57,292 bases of DNA from Myxococcaceae bacterium (GCA_025459425.1 JALOQF010000015.1:1-57292); one strand, 5' to 3'. Positions 16,183 through 25,154 are shown, counted from the stretch's first letter. The notes: generated by a model from the letters alone, not told the origin. Translations and numbers: made by a program.

Positions 16183-17085
16183 ATGCGACGCCACCTCGTG
16201 TTCTTCGTCCTTCCTGCCTGCCTGTCGGCGGTCGCCCTGGCCGAGCCCCTCGTCGTGCAGGGGCGCAAGAAGGAGCAGCAGATCGTCTTTCCACTCGGCC
16301 CGGCGTCGTTCGCCGACCGCGTCGTCTCGACGAAGCCCGGCGCGAAGCTCAAGGGCAAGAAGGGGCAGCCTCCGGCCTTCGACGCCGAGGTGACGCTGGG
16401 GCTGCCCGACAAGAAGGCGCTGACGCTGGGCTGCGGCGGCTCGGTGACGCTCGAGTTCACCGACAACGTGGTGGTCGACCTGCCGGGGAACGACTTGTAC
16501 GTCTTCGAAGAGGGCCCCGACGTCGAGCCCACGCTCGTCGAGCTCTCGGTCGATGGGACGACCTTCGTCGAGCTGGGCCGCATCGAGGGTGGCACCCGCG
16601 AGGTCGATCTCGCCGGCAAGGTGCCCGAAGACACGTTCTTCCACTTCGTGCGCCTCACCGACGTCGACGCCAGGCGCTGCGGCGGCCAGTACCCGGGGGC
16701 CGATCTCGACGCGGTGGGCGTCATGGGCGCCGCGTTTCAGCTGCAGCTGTCGGCCGAGGTGCTGTTCGACACCGGCAAGGCCCAGCTGCGGCCCGACGGA
16801 GAAGCCGCCCTGCGCGAGGTCGTCGGCAAGGTGCAGGCGCTGGGCAAGGCGAAGCTGCGGGTGCTCGGTCACACCGACGCGCAGGGCACGAGCGCGGCCA
16901 ACTCGAAGTTGTCCGAGGCGCGGGCCCAGTCGGTGGTGCGCTTCCTCTCGGGGCTCTCGGGGCTCGAGGGCGTTCCGGTCGACGGCAAGGGCTATGGCGA
17001 GACGCGGCCGGTGGCGCTCAACGACACGGCCGAGGGCCGGCAGAAGAACCGGCGCGTCGAGGTGCTGGTCATCCCCGTGCCGTGA
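16183..17085 (+). CDS. OmpA-family outer-membrane/peptidoglycan-binding protein
   Basis: This 300-residue protein has a signal peptide (1-20, RRHLVFFVL core, ALA cleavage). The N-terminal ~185 residues form a beta-rich domain with a single Cys pair. The C-terminal OmpA-like domain (~190-300) has VLFDTGKAQLRPDGEAAL, GHTDAQGTSAANSKLSEARA and ENRRVE-like KNRRVEV; Asp and Arg of these motifs bind diaminopimelate. It tethers the outer membrane to murein or acts as a secreted sensor. The start at 16183 is chosen over 16138 because it opens the signal peptide. Convergent with the lipoprotein ending at 17089. Confidence 0.85.
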   Translation: MRRHLVFFVLPACLSAVALAEPLVVQGRKKEQQIVFPLGPASFADRVVSTKPGAKLKGKKGQPPAFDAEVTLGLPDKKALTLGCGGSVTLEFTDNVVVDLPGNDLYVFEEGPDVEPTLVELSVDGTTFVELGRIEGGTREVDLAGKVPEDTFFHFVRLTDVDARRCGGQYPGADLDAVGVMGAAFQLQLSAEVLFDTGKAQLRPDGEAALREVVGKVQALGKAKLRVLGHTDAQGTSAANSKLSEARAQSVVRFLSGLSGLEGVPVDGKGYGETRPVALNDTAEGRQKNRRVEVLVIPVP

Positions 17086-17088
17086 GCG

Positions 17089-18321
17089 TCAGCGAGCGAG
17101 CAGCGGCGCGCGCACCACCGAATTGCCCCGATAGTTCGTCCAATAGAGGTGGTCGCCGAAGCGCCTGAGGAAGATGCCCTGATCGACCTGGTTCGTCAGG
17201 GTCACTGCGGCATCGGGGTTTCCCTCGAGGGGGTATCGCACCACGCGCATCACCGGCGCATCGTGCTCGATGACGTAGACGAACGGTCGGTCGATGGCGA
17301 TTCCACGGGGGAACCCGAGCCCCGTTCCGACGACCACCTCGGCTCCGCCGTCGCGCGGAATTCTGAGAAGTCGACCGTTTGCGTTGGACTCACTGACGAA
17401 GACGTTCGCGTCGTCACAGGCCACGGCCCAGGCGCCATCGAGGCCGCTGAGCAACCAGCGCACCTCGGCGGTCGGCGTGCCCGGTCGCGTCACCTGCGCC
17501 ACGCCGCTGGCGCCTTCTCCACGGTTGAGCGCGACGAAGGCATCGTCGCCGCACACCGCGAGCATGGTCGCGCCGCCGCCGTTACCGCTGTCAGGCAGTT
17601 CGTGGCGCACGGGGAGCCCCTCGTCGGTCAAGGAGAAGACGAGCAGCTGCGAGGGCGCCGCGTTGCGCACGACGAAGAGCCGGGCGCCGTGCACCACCAT
17701 TCCGAACGTCGAGCCGGCGTCCTCGTGGTGGAAGAGGCTGGGGCTGCCACCGTCGCGACGCATCACGTACAGCGCCGCTTCCTGCCAGGTGTTCCAGTAG
17801 AGCCTGTCGTCGAACAGCACGACCTCGGAGATGGCGTACTGGCCGCCCGCCCGGAGGACGAAGCTACCGTTCACGACCTCGAAGAGGCGATTCGAGACAC
17901 ACGCGTCGTTGGGCTGCGCCGAGGGACAGAAGACGGACTCTCCGACGAAGAAGCCGCCGTCGCTCACCCACAGCGCGTGGGGCCGGGTGAGGTTGACCGG
18001 TCCGTTCGGTGCCACCTGCATTGGAATGCACTGGCCTCCGATGCAGGGCCCGTCGCAGCGACGCCCACAGGCGCCGCAGTGAAGCGGGTCGTTCATCGTG
18101 TCGAGGCACGGCGGCCCCGCGTCGACGACGCTGCCGTCCGGAACGCCTGCGTCCACGCCGCCTGCGTCAGGAGCCCCTGCGTCGACCGGGCGAACGTCGG
18201 CCACCGGGCACGCCGGGCTCCCACCCAGCGCCGCGCACAGCGATCGGTACTCGGAGTCGAGCCGGGCCTGGCACCCGGCCAGCAACAGTCCCACCCACAC
18301 GCATCGACGCACGCCGTGCAT
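17089..18321 (-). CDS. Beta-propeller-like lipoprotein (last gene of the nuclease operon)
   Basis: This 410-residue lipoprotein has lipobox LLAGC (Cys17). A spacer rich in DAG and PDAG repeats (about 47-75) is followed by the LHCGACGRRC cysteine cluster that many myxobacterial secreted proteins carry. The remaining ~290 residues are repeated beta blades (FVGESVF, DRLYWNTW, ARLFVVRN, DAFVALNRG, NVFVSESN, FVYVIEHD, DHLYWTNYR), i.e. a propeller related to NHL/LDL-receptor-YWTD proteins. It starts 15 bases after the second nuclease gene, so it is probably in the same operon. ATG 18321 is preferred to GTG 18327. Confidence 0.7.
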   Translation of the reverse strand: MHGVRRCVWVGLLLAGCQARLDSEYRSLCAALGGSPACPVADVRPVDAGAPDAGGVDAGVPDGSVVDAGPPCLDTMNDPLHCGACGRRCDGPCIGGQCIPMQVAPNGPVNLTRPHALWVSDGGFFVGESVFCPSAQPNDACVSNRLFEVVNGSFVLRAGGQYAISEVVLFDDRLYWNTWQEAALYVMRRDGGSPSLFHHEDAGSTFGMVVHGARLFVVRNAAPSQLLVFSLTDEGLPVRHELPDSGNGGGATMLAVCGDDAFVALNRGEGASGVAQVTRPGTPTAEVRWLLSGLDGAWAVACDDANVFVSESNANGRLLRIPRDGGAEVVVGTGLGFPRGIAIDRPFVYVIEHDAPVMRVVRYPLEGNPDAAVTLTNQVDQGIFLRRFGDHLYWTNYRGNSVVRAPLLAR

Positions 18322-18336
18322 GCTCACGCTCCAGGT

Positions 18337-18810
18337 TCACTCGCAGGTGACGGTGGCACACTGGCCCCACATGCCCACGCGGCTCGTCTTCGCCTGTGAC
18401 TCGTACGTCTCGAATTCCTCGCGCCGCGCCTGCCCGGCGGGCGCGATGTACAGCACGCACGCCAGCCCCTCTTCCGCCAGCGCGCGGTTCAGCTCGACGC
18501 CGTCGACGGTGACGAAGGCGAGGAGCCGGTCGAAACGGTCGCGGCACTCGGCCTCGTCGTAGGTGAGCTGCACGCGCTTGCCGGTGACGCGCGCGGCGGT
18601 GAACATCGCGGCGTTCTGCCCGAAGCAGTCGGTCTTTCCGCCCGTCGACTCGGGCGTGTCGATGAGCAGCAGGCGCACGCGCTGGCCACCCTCGAGCTCC
18701 ACGGTGTCTCCGTCGATGGCGCGCGCGACGGTGGCCGATGACGGCCCGCAGCGGCTCTCCGGCGCGCAGGCCATCGACACCAGCGCCCCGAGGAAGACCG
18801 CCACCCTCAC
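18337..18810 (-). CDS. Staphylococcal-nuclease-like lipoprotein (second copy)
   Basis: This 157-residue protein has lipobox SMAC (Cys15), then an SNase/OB fold: AIDGDTVELEGG, RVRLLLIDTPES (Arg and Glu equivalent to nuclease Arg35/Glu43) and CRDRFDRLLAFV (Arg equivalent to Arg87), then ELNRALAEEGLACV. Residues expected for Ca-dependent phosphodiester hydrolysis are present. Four extra Cys suggest disulphides suited to the cell surface. GTG 18810 overlaps the TGA of the LTD gene by 4 bases (GTGA), so the two are translationally coupled. Confidence 0.85.
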   Translation of the reverse strand: MRVAVFLGALVSMACAPESRCGPSSATVARAIDGDTVELEGGQRVRLLLIDTPESTGGKTDCFGQNAAMFTAARVTGKRVQLTYDEAECRDRFDRLLAFVTVDGVELNRALAEEGLACVLYIAPAGQARREEFETYESQAKTSRVGMWGQCATVTCE

Positions 18811-20621
18811 CGCGGCACGTTCGCGGCGCCCGGCGTGCCGCGGTCTCCCATGCCGCCCACGCCGTAGCGGCTCGTGGTGGGGGTGAGCGAGAGGTTGGCG
18901 GGGTTGTCGTTGTCGGCCACGTCGACGAGCGGCGCGACGAGCTGAATCGACGCACCTGCCGTCGCCGTGGCCGTCAGGGGGAAGGCGATGCTGTCGAGCA
19001 CCTGGCCCTGGCTCACCACCTTCACCTGGCGCATGAGCGCGCCGGAGTTCGTCAGGCCGAAGGGAAACGTCTCGTAGACGTTCATGATGTTGCCGTTCAC
19101 CGCCGGGTCGCGGTTGCGCGCCAGCACCAGGTACGTGCCCGCGGTGACGCGCCGACAGGTGGTGCCGCCCAGGGTGACGCTGTTGGTGGTGGCCGGCGGC
19201 ACGTAGGCCTCGTTGCCGAACGACACCTGGTTCAAGTCGACGTCGCGCTTCACCAGCACCTCGAAGTACTCGCCCACCGTGTCGTCGACGGCCTGCGGGT
19301 CGGGCAGCACCTCGGTCATGACGAGGTCGCCCACCATCGGGCGCTCGAGCGGGCGAATCGCCATCGTCGTCGGGTCGATGCACTCGTTGGGGCCGGGCTG
19401 GGGCCCCGCGTCCACCGGCTCGCCGGCGTCGGGGAGGAACACGCCGCTGTCGGGCGGGCACGCGGTGTTGGGCGCTCCGGGGGTGCCAAAGTCACCGCCG
19501 CCGTCGGGCCAGGTCATCGTCGCCTTGCAGAAGCGCTCCGGCGCGTCGTTCACCGTCACGTCCACCGCGTCGGGCACGATGAGGTCGGGGTTGAGCTGCC
19601 ACGCCACGCCGTCTTCCGACGGGAACAGCCGGGCCTCGTCGATGCCGGCGTCGGCGCGGAAGATGCGCAAGACCTCGTTGTTCGTGTTCGAGATCGACAG
19701 CCCGTAGGTGGTGAGCGGCGGAGGCAGGCCGCCGTTGACGAACGGGTCCGCCGAGCGCGACAGCAGCACGTACGTGTTCGCCGGGGCGCGCACGCAGTTC
19801 ATCGATGAGATGGTGGTGCGGCTGGTGTTCGACGAGATGCTGGTGCCGTTCAGGTCGACGTCGGTGGTGGCGTACAGCTCGAGCCACTCGCCGACGTTGT
19901 CGGAAGCGACGCCGGCGCTGGCCATGACCTCGGTGATGAGCAGGTCGCCCGGCTCGGCGGCGACGATGGGGCGGGGCGAGCCGCCCTCGAGGCAGGTGCC
20001 CAGCATCGCCTCGGGGGCACACATCGGGTTGGGGCCGCCCGGCGTGCCGAAGGCCTTGGGCGCGTACTCGGTCGAGGTGGGCGTGTCGCACCAGTTCGAG
20101 TCGGCCGAGACGCGCAGCGCGTCGGGCTCCTGGGGGCCGCCGAGCATGCGCGACCGCCCCGAGCGCGCCGCGCGGTTGTACGTGTACTCGCCGAGGGCCG
20201 TCATGCCGCAGCGCACGGCGACGGTGCCCGAGGTGTTGCTCATCGCGCCGAGGTCGTCGCCGTAGCTGTACGCGAGCCACGCGGGGTTGGGCCCGGAGCG
20301 CACGTCACCGAGCGCCACGTACCCCTTCGACGGAACCGTCACCGAGGCCCGCACGGTGTGCGACTTGGCGGCCGAGGTGCCGGAGCGGTAGCTCACCGTG
20401 TAGCCGCGCAGGTCGATGGGCGCGCCGGTGGTGTTGAAGATCTCGATCCACTCGCCGCCGGTGTCGGTGCCGTCGGGGTCGATCATCACCTCCGAGATGA
20501 CGAGATCGCCTGCCATGCGGCCGCGGCAGGCGTCGGTGTTCATCATCATCATGTTGTTGTTGCCGCAGCCGCAGAGGGCCCCGAGGCAAGCCAGCGCCAG
20601 TCCATGTCGCAGCGTCATCAC
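18807..20621 (-). CDS. Lipoprotein with three lamin-tail domains
   Basis: This 604-residue protein has lipobox ALCGC (Cys19) followed by an Asn/Met stretch. Three lamin-tail (LTD) domains follow, each opening with a GDLVISEVM, GDLLITEVM or GDLVMTEVL signature and GEW(I/L)E(I/L) or GEYFEV; they lie near residues 37-195, 225-390 and 430-604. LTDs are immunoglobulin-like folds often linked to secreted nucleases and adhesins in bacteria. DAG-rich linkers separate domains 2 and 3. It sits between two nuclease lipoprotein genes with 1-base spacing on one side and a 4-base overlap on the other. Confidence 0.85.
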   Translation of the reverse strand: MMTLRHGLALACLGALCGCGNNNMMMMNTDACRGRMAGDLVISEVMIDPDGTDTGGEWIEIFNTTGAPIDLRGYTVSYRSGTSAAKSHTVRASVTVPSKGYVALGDVRSGPNPAWLAYSYGDDLGAMSNTSGTVAVRCGMTALGEYTYNRAARSGRSRMLGGPQEPDALRVSADSNWCDTPTSTEYAPKAFGTPGGPNPMCAPEAMLGTCLEGGSPRPIVAAEPGDLLITEVMASAGVASDNVGEWLELYATTDVDLNGTSISSNTSRTTISSMNCVRAPANTYVLLSRSADPFVNGGLPPPLTTYGLSISNTNNEVLRIFRADAGIDEARLFPSEDGVAWQLNPDLIVPDAVDVTVNDAPERFCKATMTWPDGGGDFGTPGAPNTACPPDSGVFLPDAGEPVDAGPQPGPNECIDPTTMAIRPLERPMVGDLVMTEVLPDPQAVDDTVGEYFEVLVKRDVDLNQVSFGNEAYVPPATTNSVTLGGTTCRRVTAGTYLVLARNRDPAVNGNIMNVYETFPFGLTNSGALMRQVKVVSQGQVLDSIAFPLTATATAGASIQLVAPLVDVADNDNPANLSLTPTTSRYGVGGMGDRGTPGAANVPR

Positions 20622-20622
20622 G

Positions 20623-21738
20623 TCAGTCGTCCTCGTCGTCGCGCGCGGCCCGCTTCTCGTCTGCCTCGGAGAGCAATTTTTCGAGCTCGCTCGAAGGCGC
20701 CAGCACCTGCCCGGGCAACGACACTACCACCTGCAGCCGCTCCCAGCCCTTCTCGTTCTTGTACTTCTGCACCAGGCCCCGCACCTGCACGTACTCGCCC
20801 TTCTTGAATTGCAGCCCCGTCGAAATCAGCACGTCCTTGTCGAAGAAGACGATGTCGAAGTCACTGGTTCGTGACCGGGCGAGCTTCACCACCGAGGGCC
20901 CGCGGCCTTCCGAGAACCGAATGTCGCTGACGGAGCCGAGCACGAAGACCTCCTGGCCGACGCGGCTCTCGAGGCGCAGCATGGCGTCGAAGCGGGTGAG
21001 GGCGACGTACGACTCGGGGCTCTCTTCGGCGGCCTTCTCGAAGCGGTGTATGACGGCCTCGCGCGAGGCCCACCAGGCCAGGCGCTCGTCGTAGTCGGGG
21101 TACGCCATGGCGCCCGGCTTCCAGATGCCGCGCTGCGCGTCGCGCGCTTCCTTCTCGGCCTCGACGAACTCCTTGTGGAAGCGGCGCGAGCGGCCGTACT
21201 TCATGAAGTACGGCGAGTAGCCGGCGCGCACGCACTCGACGTTGTAGTTCACCCACTCGCCGTTCTTCTTCGCGAAGACGTAGGCGAGGTAGCGGCCGTA
21301 GAAGTCGCGGATCTCACCCGGGTGGTCGCGCTCGAGCCGCACCGAGCGCACGTCTTCGAAGAAGCCCTGGGCGAACTTCTTGCCGTCTTCGCCCAGCGGC
21401 GTGGCGTACTTCACCGGCCGCAGCGAGCTGCCCTTCATCTTCTTCTTGTACTCTTCCCATCCGGCCGCGAAGGCCGCGCGCTCCTTGTCCTTCTTGAACG
21501 TCTCTTCGGTGTCGATGCCGAGCAAGCGCATGCTCGAGGTGAGGCCCTTGACGCGAATGGTGTCGCCGTCGAGCACGCTCGAGGCGCCGTCGATGGGGAA
21601 CTCGCCGAGCTCGAGGCTCGACGTCTCCATCTTCTTCATCAGCGCGCGCGCCTCGTCGGCGGTGTAGCGCTTGGTGGCCTCGGTGGCGGTGCACCCGAGC
21701 AGAGCGACGAGGGCGAGGGCGGGCTGGAAGAGGCGCAT
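20623..21738 (-). CDS. Staphylococcal-nuclease-like lipoprotein with C-terminal extension
   Basis: This 371-residue protein has lipobox LLGC (Cys16). The SNase domain (~50-210) has VLDGDTIRVKG, MRLLGIDTEE and RDFYGRYLAYVF, keeping the Arg/Glu/Arg set of the family, then EWVNYNVECVRAGYSPY and ARDAQRGIW. An insertion rich in Lys/Glu (~85-130) lies between the first and second catalytic segments. Residues ~255-350 look like an OB-fold domain (VGQEVFVLGSVSDIRF, KKGEYVQVRGLVQKY). It is likely an envelope-anchored nuclease. It starts 3 bases after the beta-barrel gene and ends 1 base before the LTD gene. Confidence 0.85.
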   Translation of the reverse strand: MRLFQPALALVALLGCTATEATKRYTADEARALMKKMETSSLELGEFPIDGASSVLDGDTIRVKGLTSSMRLLGIDTEETFKKDKERAAFAAGWEEYKKKMKGSSLRPVKYATPLGEDGKKFAQGFFEDVRSVRLERDHPGEIRDFYGRYLAYVFAKKNGEWVNYNVECVRAGYSPYFMKYGRSRRFHKEFVEAEKEARDAQRGIWKPGAMAYPDYDERLAWWASREAVIHRFEKAAEESPESYVALTRFDAMLRLESRVGQEVFVLGSVSDIRFSEGRGPSVVKLARSRTSDFDIVFFDKDVLISTGLQFKKGEYVQVRGLVQKYKNEKGWERLQVVVSLPGQVLAPSSELEKLLSEADEKRAARDDEDD

Positions 21739-21741
21739 GGC

Positions 21742-23946
21742 TTAGAAGCTGGTCCTCACGTCGAGGAGGAACCGGTGTTCGGGCGAGGGCTGGCGGCGGA
21801 GCGTCGACGCGCGTTGGTCGAGCCACACATAGAGATCGTACCGCAGCGCGACCTTCGTTCCTTTGAAGGGAACCCACGCTGCTTCTCCGAAGGTCCACAG
21901 CGACTCTTCGTAGGTGGTGGGGCTGTCGATGCCCTGGTTCAGGTAGCGGGTGCGCACGCGCAGCTGGAGCCAGTCGACGGGCTGGGAGCGCAGCTCGCCC
22001 CACACCTGCAGGTCCTCGCGGAAGCGCTCGCGGTACGCGCTGTTCAAGTCGTCGCGCCAGGTCCACGCGGCCTGCTCGATGAAGGTGAGCCACTTGCCGA
22101 AGGGCTTCACCTCGACGCGCTGGGCGATGCGGTAGTTGTCGCAGGTGAAGAAGGTGACGTCGCCGTCGAAGTCGTCGGCGGCGTTGACGGGCTCGAAGGC
22201 GATGGCGTTGATGTCGGCCTGGGTGCAGCTGCCGCGCTGGCTCTGCGCGAGGTTGCGGTCGGACACGCGGAACCACACGCCGGGCTTCAAGAACTTCCAG
22301 CCGGTGAAGTCGACGCGGCTCAACAGAATGATGTTGGTGGTACCGGCCGGCCCGGAGCGGCCTGCGAACGGGAGCGCCCAGAAGTCGGCGGTGGCGCGCA
22401 GCTGCCAGTCCTTGTTCGGCTTGCCGAAGTAGCGCAGCCGGGCGCCGAGCTCGTTGCGTGCGCGCTGGCCCGCGTCTTCATCGGGGCCCGAGAAGGGCCG
22501 CGCGTAGGGGTTCAGGTACCGGTTGTCGTAGTACCGCAGCACGAGCTCGACCTCGTGGCCCTTCGGCGCCCAGGTGGTGCGCTGGATCGCCGCGAAGCCA
22601 CCGCCGTTGTTCCCGACCGAGCGATCGAAGCTGCGGGCCACCTCGAGGTGCAGGTTGAAGTCCGAGATGACGGCCTGCGCGTCGACGCCGATGGCCCCGA
22701 AGGCGCCGCCGTTCGGGTACCGCGAGGTGTCCTGAAAATCGACCTGAATGGAGCTGCCCGGCGGCACGGTGTTGAAGAACGGCGCGGCGCCGTAGCCGGT
22801 GAGGCCGAAGCGCAACCGGTAGTTGGGCTTGAAGTCGACGTGGCCACCGCCCGCGAGCTCGTCGAAGAAGGTGGGGAGCGTCGCGTAGCGCAGCCGCCAC
22901 CCGGTGTTCGTCTCGGTGGGCGTGATGATCGAGAAGCGCGGTGAGGCGCAGTCGTCGCCGCCCATGCGCGGGTCCGGGCAGCGCGTGCGGTCGTACAGCT
23001 CGTACTGGTAGATGCCGCGCGACTGGTACGAGAGGAAGCCGTACATCGACAGCGACGCCTGGTCGCCGAGCTCGAGGTTCTCGAGGCTGGCCGCCACCCC
23101 GCGAAACACGTCGCGCGTCTGGTAGTCGGCGGTGACGTACTGGCTCGAGGGCTCGCACTCGGGCGGGCGTTCGGAGCCCGTGTCCGTCGAGGTGCGGCAG
23201 CGGCTCGCGAGGTCCTGCGCGCGGCGGTAGTCGTCGGTGAGGTAGATGCCCTTCGGCGTCACGCGACGGGTGTTGTCGAGCACCAGGCGCTCGGCGAAGC
23301 CGAGGGTGTACGTGCCCACCACGACGCGCCGGTTCGCGTTCTGCCACTGCACGAAGAAGCGCGGCGCGTCGGGCCGGTAGCGGTAGCCCTCGGTGACGAG
23401 GCCCAGCGCCGGATCGTAGCGAGGCGTGACCGGGTCGAAGCGGCTCCCCGTCACCATGAAGCCCGCCGAGAAGTCGAGCGGCAGCTTGAACCGACCGGTG
23501 GCGAACAGCGGCGGCGCCAGGTTGTCACCGAGCGTGTACTGCGTCACCAGCCGCAGCTTTCCGCCCACAGGCAGCTTCGTCGTCGGCGGCTCGATGCGGA
23601 TGTAGGGCGCGATGCCGATGAACTGTTCGGGCGTGATGGCCTCGATGCCGACGAGCTCGGTCGGGTCGTCGATGCGGCCCTTCTGCTCGCGGTAGAGGAT
23701 GATCTTGTCGACGTCGGCGTAGGTGAGGCCGGGCAGATCGTAGAGCCGCTCACGCGAGGCGCGGTTCAGGTCGACGCCTTCTCGCATCAGCTCGAGCAGC
23801 GTGTCGGCGGTGTCCTGCGAGAGGTCGCCCCGCTGGTACATCGCGAAGATGTCTTCTTCGTCGTCGGCGTTGACGGCCGTCTCGTAGATGGCTCCGAGCG
23901 CCGTGTGCGCGAAGAGGCTGAAGGCGACGACGATGACCGGGCGCAT
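21742..23946 (-). CDS. Outer-membrane beta-barrel protein with ComEA-like helix-hairpin-helix domain
   Basis: This 734-residue protein has a signal peptide (1-19, HTALGA). Residues ~57-117 form tandem helix-hairpin-helix motifs of ComEA type (VDLNRASRERLYDLPGLT, then ELVGIEAITPEQF), which bind DNA backbone non-specifically. From ~130 to the end are alternating aromatic/polar strands and a terminal Phe (DVRTSF), the signature of an outer-membrane barrel. I infer a barrel that presents a DNA-binding domain in the periplasm. ATG 23946 is preferred to GTG 23961. It is the first gene of the five-gene run ending at 17089. Confidence 0.8.
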   Translation of the reverse strand: MRPVIVVAFSLFAHTALGAIYETAVNADDEEDIFAMYQRGDLSQDTADTLLELMREGVDLNRASRERLYDLPGLTYADVDKIILYREQKGRIDDPTELVGIEAITPEQFIGIAPYIRIEPPTTKLPVGGKLRLVTQYTLGDNLAPPLFATGRFKLPLDFSAGFMVTGSRFDPVTPRYDPALGLVTEGYRYRPDAPRFFVQWQNANRRVVVGTYTLGFAERLVLDNTRRVTPKGIYLTDDYRRAQDLASRCRTSTDTGSERPPECEPSSQYVTADYQTRDVFRGVAASLENLELGDQASLSMYGFLSYQSRGIYQYELYDRTRCPDPRMGGDDCASPRFSIITPTETNTGWRLRYATLPTFFDELAGGGHVDFKPNYRLRFGLTGYGAAPFFNTVPPGSSIQVDFQDTSRYPNGGAFGAIGVDAQAVISDFNLHLEVARSFDRSVGNNGGGFAAIQRTTWAPKGHEVELVLRYYDNRYLNPYARPFSGPDEDAGQRARNELGARLRYFGKPNKDWQLRATADFWALPFAGRSGPAGTTNIILLSRVDFTGWKFLKPGVWFRVSDRNLAQSQRGSCTQADINAIAFEPVNAADDFDGDVTFFTCDNYRIAQRVEVKPFGKWLTFIEQAAWTWRDDLNSAYRERFREDLQVWGELRSQPVDWLQLRVRTRYLNQGIDSPTTYEESLWTFGEAAWVPFKGTKVALRYDLYVWLDQRASTLRRQPSPEHRFLLDVRTSF

Positions 23947-24014
23947 CGAGGGGACCCGCACCCTTGCTCAGAGCGAGGGGCGGGATCCAGTCGTTTCGGG
24001 GTGACGGAATCGTC

Positions 24015-24665
24015 TCAGTTGTCCTGTGCGCCCTGGTTGATCCAGTCACGGATGAGGTTCTGCTGCATGGTCGACAGGGGCGTTCGGTTCAGCGGCATGC
24101 GGCTCCCACCGCACGTGTGGGTGCCCGCGATCTTTTGAAACACGAGGCTCGTCGTCGCGTTGCCCGGTGTCATTCGGGGGCCGGCACACCCGCCACTGGC
24201 GTTGCCGCCCAGCCGGTTGAACGCGCTCGCAGCCATCGCGAACTGGTTGGCGTGGCAGCCGTTCGCGCAGTTCGCGGAGAGAATCGGCGCGATCTGTTGG
24301 CGGAAACTGACGGTCGCGGTTCCGCCACCTGCGCCGCCTGCCGAACCACCCGCGCTGCCACCGGCCGAGCCACCCGCGCTGCCGCCCGCCGAACCGCCCG
24401 CGCTCCCGCCTGCCGAACCACCCGCGCTGCCGCCGGCCGATCCACCCGCGCTGCCACCGGCCGATCCACCCGCGCTGCCGCCTGCCGAACCACCCGCGCT
24501 GCCACCCGCCGAGCCACCCGCGCTGCCCCCGGCCGAACCGCCACCTGCTGGAGCGAGCCCGCCCGAGCTGCCGCCGCCCGTCGACCCGCCATCAGGCAAC
24601 ATGTCCATCGGACCGCACGACACGACGACACCGACGACGACGACCGCACCGAGGAGCTTTTTCAT
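24015..24665 (-). CDS. Cytochrome-c-like lipoprotein with a GGSA repeat linker
   Basis: This 216-residue protein has lipobox VVSC (Cys17), then a Gly/Ser/Ala linker of about 17 GGSA units. The C-terminal ~100-residue domain has the motif CANGCH (CX3CH, one residue longer than standard CXXCH), a downstream SRMPLN that could give an axial Met, and RDWINQGA at the end, as in planctomycete/myxobacterial cytochrome-like domains. Whether it binds haem is uncertain, given the motif spacing. It is probably an outer-membrane lipoprotein. It lies upstream of the HhH barrel gene on the same strand (68 bases). Confidence 0.75.
   Translation of the reverse strand: MKKLLGAVVVVGVVVSCGPMDMLPDGGSTGGGSSGGLAPAGGGSAGGSAGGSAGGSAGGSAGGSAGGSAGGSAGGSAGGSAGGSAGGSAGGSAGGSAGGSAGGSAGGSAGGAGGGTATVSFRQQIAPILSANCANGCHANQFAMAASAFNRLGGNASGGCAGPRMTPGNATTSLVFQKIAGTHTCGGSRMPLNRTPLSTMQQNLIRDWINQGAQDN
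24341..24548. repeat. Tandem repeat encoding (GGSA)n
   Basis: About 17 four-codon units on the minus strand, with serine codons alternating TCG and AGC so that the true DNA period is 24 bases. Such arrays expand and contract by slippage, and length should vary between strains. The boundaries are given to within a few bases. Confidence 0.8.
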
Positions 24666-24698
24666 GTGCGCGCACCTATCCCGGCAGCGCGGCCCGAA

Positions 24699-25148
24699 TC
24701 AAACGCCCCGCCAGCCGACAATCACCCTGGCGCGTCCCTCCATCGGCAGAGTGACCACTTCCGTGCACAGTCCGAGGCCCTGGGCGAGCGCCTCGAGGTG
24801 CCGCATCCACGGGTTGTACGGCATCGAGTTGTCCGAGCAGCACGGCACCACCGCGAACGGCACCCCGTGCTTGCCCGCGTACTCGATGATGACGCGGGTC
24901 GCTCCGTCGGCGTGCAGGCCCACCACCACGTCCGCGGCGCAGGGCTCGTCGAGCGTGAAGTCACGCAGCGCGTACTCGACGGGCAGGTGCTTGTGGCGTC
25001 GGTCGAACGTGAGGCACGAGCGCCCGCGCGCCACCAGTGCCTCGTTGAGTTTTCCCATGCCGCCGGCCACGTCGAACACCCGCTTCACCTCGGGGAAGCG
25101 CGTGACGATCAAGTCGGCGAAGAGGTCGAAGCGTCGTTTGTCGGCCAT
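24699..25148 (-). CDS. SAM-dependent methyltransferase-like protein (methyltransferase_32-like)
   Basis: This 149-residue protein has FDVAGGMGKLNEAL as motif I, DVVVGLHADGATR in the motif IV region, and FAVVPCCSDN, the PCC pattern seen in small methyltransferase_32 / RNA-methyltransferase-like proteins. It is shorter than usual, with motif II reduced to LTFDRRHKH. The substrate is unknown. It begins 6 bases after the TonB-like gene, in the same direction. Confidence 0.7.
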   Translation of the reverse strand: MADKRRFDLFADLIVTRFPEVKRVFDVAGGMGKLNEALVARGRSCLTFDRRHKHLPVEYALRDFTLDEPCAADVVVGLHADGATRVIIEYAGKHGVPFAVVPCCSDNSMPYNPWMRHLEALAQGLGLCTEVVTLPMEGRARVIVGWRGV

Positions 25149-25154
25149 GTCGAG

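Noticed and set aside
16093..16872. Upstream extension of the biotin carboxylase frame
   Set aside because: Antisense to the OmpA-family gene; the family N terminus (NRGEIAVRV) starts just after 16092.
24341..24548. CRISPR-like periodicity
   Set aside because: Units are contiguous, without spacers, and lie in frame in a lipoprotein gene; it is a coding Gly/Ser/Ala repeat.
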